Of a stretch of 39,647 bases of DNA, positions 38,521-39,647 are shown in pieces. Position 1 is the stretch's first letter. Each line of letters opens with the position of its first letter. A program made the position numbers and the translations under genes. The stretch comes from Tenuibacillus multivorans (GTDB lineage: Bacteria; Bacillota; Bacilli; Bacillales; Alkalibacillaceae): assembly GCF_900103915.1 (NCBI RefSeq), contig NZ_FNIG01000015.1:1-39647 (forward strand), in the 5' to 3' direction. The notes under the pieces are model-generated. The model was given only the letters and a program-made list of their open reading frames with translations, did no database searches and had not been told where the DNA came from.

Positions 38521-38916
38521 ATGTCTTACAATCAACCACATCAAGCTTATCAACAGAATTCTATTCAAACTGCTACACCAGGGGAATTAACGTTAATGCT
38601 TTATAATGGATGTATTAAGTTTATTAAACTTGCAAAACGAGGTATAGAAAACGAGGATATAGAAACTAAAAATACAAACATTCAAAAAGCTCAAAATATT
38701 ATCAATGAACTAATGGTGACATTAAATATGGATTATGAGATTTCTCACCAAATGATGCCATTGTATGATTATATTGGCCATCAATTGGTTCAGGCTAATT
38801 TGAAAAACGACGTTGAGGTCTTAGATGAAGTTGAGGGATTAGTTGTTGAGTTTCGTGATACTTGGAAGGAAGTCCTGAAGTTAAATAAACAACAAAAAGT
38901 AAGTGGGATTAATTAA
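38521..38916 (+). CDS. fliS: Flagellin export chaperone FliS
   Basis: A 131-residue four-helix chaperone binding the flagellin C-terminus to stop premature polymerisation; in B. subtilis it also helps FliW binding. Signatures are YQQNSIQTATPGELTLMLYN, GCIKFIKLAKRGIE and LMVTLNMDYEISHQMMPLYD. ATG 38521 follows GAGGAGTGA; the GTG at 38512 is part of that site and is rejected. It overlaps fliT by 1 bp. Its client here is produced only after intron splicing restores the flagellin C-terminus. Confidence 0.95.
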   Translation: MSYNQPHQAYQQNSIQTATPGELTLMLYNGCIKFIKLAKRGIENEDIETKNTNIQKAQNIINELMVTLNMDYEISHQMMPLYDYIGHQLVQANLKNDVEVLDEVEGLVVEFRDTWKEVLKLNKQQKVSGIN

Positions 38917-39263
38917 TGCCGGCGTTAAATGAACTATATGTTTTAACTGAACAGATGATAGAGCACTTAGAACAATCTAAAAAGAGTCGCGAAGAAATCG
39001 TTAATCTCTTTGATGATTATGTTTCCAAGCGAGATAAGCTGTTAAAGGAAATTCAACCACCTTATAGTGACGGTGAAAAAAAGGTAGGAAAGACATTAGT
39101 TGAACTTGATCAGCAACTACAGTTAAAGGTTAATCAATTCTTCAAATCGTTTAAATCTGACCTAGCTTACTTAAAGAAAAAACGCCAATCCAACAAGAAG
39201 TACATAAACCCATACGCTAATGTTTACGGTACTGACGGCAGTTTTATTGATAAAAAGAATTAA
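38916..39263 (+). CDS. fliT: Flagellar chaperone FliT
   Basis: A 115-residue helical protein, the likely export chaperone for FliD. It is helical and charged throughout (LNELYVLTEQMIEHLEQSKK, VNLFDDYVSKRDKLLKEIQP), with the conserved ending KRQSNKKYINPYANVYGTDG followed by SFIDKK, typical of Bacillaceae FliT. Translation is coupled to fliS by TAATG; its own ribosome-binding site (GTGGG) is weak. The terminator at 39262 ends the unit. Confidence 0.92.
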   Translation: MPALNELYVLTEQMIEHLEQSKKSREEIVNLFDDYVSKRDKLLKEIQPPYSDGEKKVGKTLVELDQQLQLKVNQFFKSFKSDLAYLKKKRQSNKKYINPYANVYGTDGSFIDKKN

Positions 39264-39299
39264 CCCAAACGCTTTTGTGTTAAGCGTTTGGGTTTATTT
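39262..39299 (+). terminator. Terminator of flaG-fliT
   Basis: AACCCAAACGCTT (39262-39274) pairs perfectly with AAGCGTTTGGGTT (39282-39294), followed by a T-rich tract. The fliT stop codon touches the stem. Confidence 0.92.
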
Positions 39300-39374
39300 T
39301 TATGATTCGATTGGGTTTGTCAAATAAAGTGTGTAAGTAGTTTCCTATATAAAAAGCAGCCACTTGATTATTAG

Positions 39375-39647
39375 AGTACGAGAACGTCTCAGACAACTTT
39401 AGGTTCAGCCACAGCTTTGCTGCTTGCCATTGACCGTAGCGCCCGATTCTTAGTGTTCGGTGGTTGGGGTAACGGGGCCCCAGCCGTCCGAATACTTAGA
39501 ATCGATTTGTCCGTGTTATACTTTCTTTCAGATAAGCCTTCAGGCTTTATTTTTGGGCTTACCTGCATTGTAACCACAACACGGACAAAAGCGAAGGTCA
39601 ATGGTGGCGTACCTGAGACGAGCTCTATTTCAGCTGTGATTATAAGC
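39375..39647 (+). ncRNA. Large structured RNA, consistent with the raiA motif
   Basis: Nested perfect helices define a compact fold: GTCTCAG (39386-39392) with CTGAGAC (39613-39619); CCATTGACC (39427-39435) with GGTCAATGG (39596-39604); TTTGTCCGTGTT (39506-39517) with AACACGGACAAA (39578-39589). A long arm inside pairs GATTCTTAGTGTTCGG with CCGAATACTTAGAATC and is capped by GGTTGGGG/CCCCAGCC. The size (about 235 nt) and location, right after fliT where hpf/raiA (yvyD) follows in Bacillus, fit the raiA RNA class. The identification rests on context and architecture, not on a covariance search. The downstream gene is outside the window. Confidence 0.75.

Noticed and set aside
39389-39601. Minus-strand open frame at the window end
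   Set aside because: It is the complement of the structured raiA-like RNA and has no ribosome-binding site.

Overview
ORGANISM. The window looks like chromosome from a low-GC, motile, S-layer-bearing member of the Bacillaceae (Bacillota), probably one of the moderately halophilic genera given the many acidic proteins. From about 17 kb onward the gene order follows the Bacillus subtilis block tagO-yvyE-degS-degU-degV-comFA-comFC-yvyF-flgM-flgN-flgK-flgL-yviE-fliW-csrA-hag-flaG-fliD-fliS-fliT-(hpf). No genus can be named from this sequence alone. LAYOUT. 0-2.6 kb: a YtrA-type GntR regulator with its ABC ATPase and permease, preceded by a textbook YtrA operator. 2.7-3.9 kb: a probably frameshifted membrane protein and a dead NUDIX gene. 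3.9-6.1 kb (minus strand): an AI-2E family membrane protein, a SinI-like anti-repressor under a cyclic-di-GMP-I riboswitch, and a coiled-coil exported or anchored protein. 6.4-8.2 kb: an APC amino-acid permease bracketed by two copies of a 70-bp element that ends in a terminator-like hairpin. 8.2-11.5 kb: two exported proteases (S8 and S41). 11.6-18.4 kb: a ribbon-helix-helix regulator, the accessory Sec pair slaP-secA2, a cell-wall amidase and tagO. 18.6-26 kb: yvyE, degSU, a NERD-domain gene, degV and comFA/comFC. 26-28.1 kb: an accessory pocket with a decayed gene, a nucleotidyltransferase plus a small basic protein, a possible hydrophobic peptide and a candidate small RNA. 28.1-39.3 kb: the late flagellar (SigD) cluster. 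39.4-39.6 kb: a large structured RNA consistent with the raiA motif, upstream of where hpf/raiA would lie. HOW IT WORKS TOGETHER. Much of the window concerns surface and lifestyle choice: c-di-GMP sensing to SinI, DegS-DegU, ComF, S-layer export, teichoic-acid initiation, and flagellar filament assembly with its FlgM and FliW-CsrA-Hag feedback loops. MAIN ODDITIES. (1) Five intergenic arrays of short cores repeated every 21 bp (two helical turns), exact in all 23 intervals of four arrays, with a different core in different arrays. (2) The flagellin gene hag is split by an ORF-less group I intron, and a class C-like group II intron with a nonsense-mutated maturase sits directly behind the hag terminator. 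(3) A c-di-GMP-I riboswitch controls a sinI-like gene. (4) Two Bacillaceae palindromic repeats have different arms that remain self-complementary within each copy. (5) An accessory nucleotidyltransferase pair lies between comFC and yvyF. No tRNA, rRNA or CRISPR array was seen.
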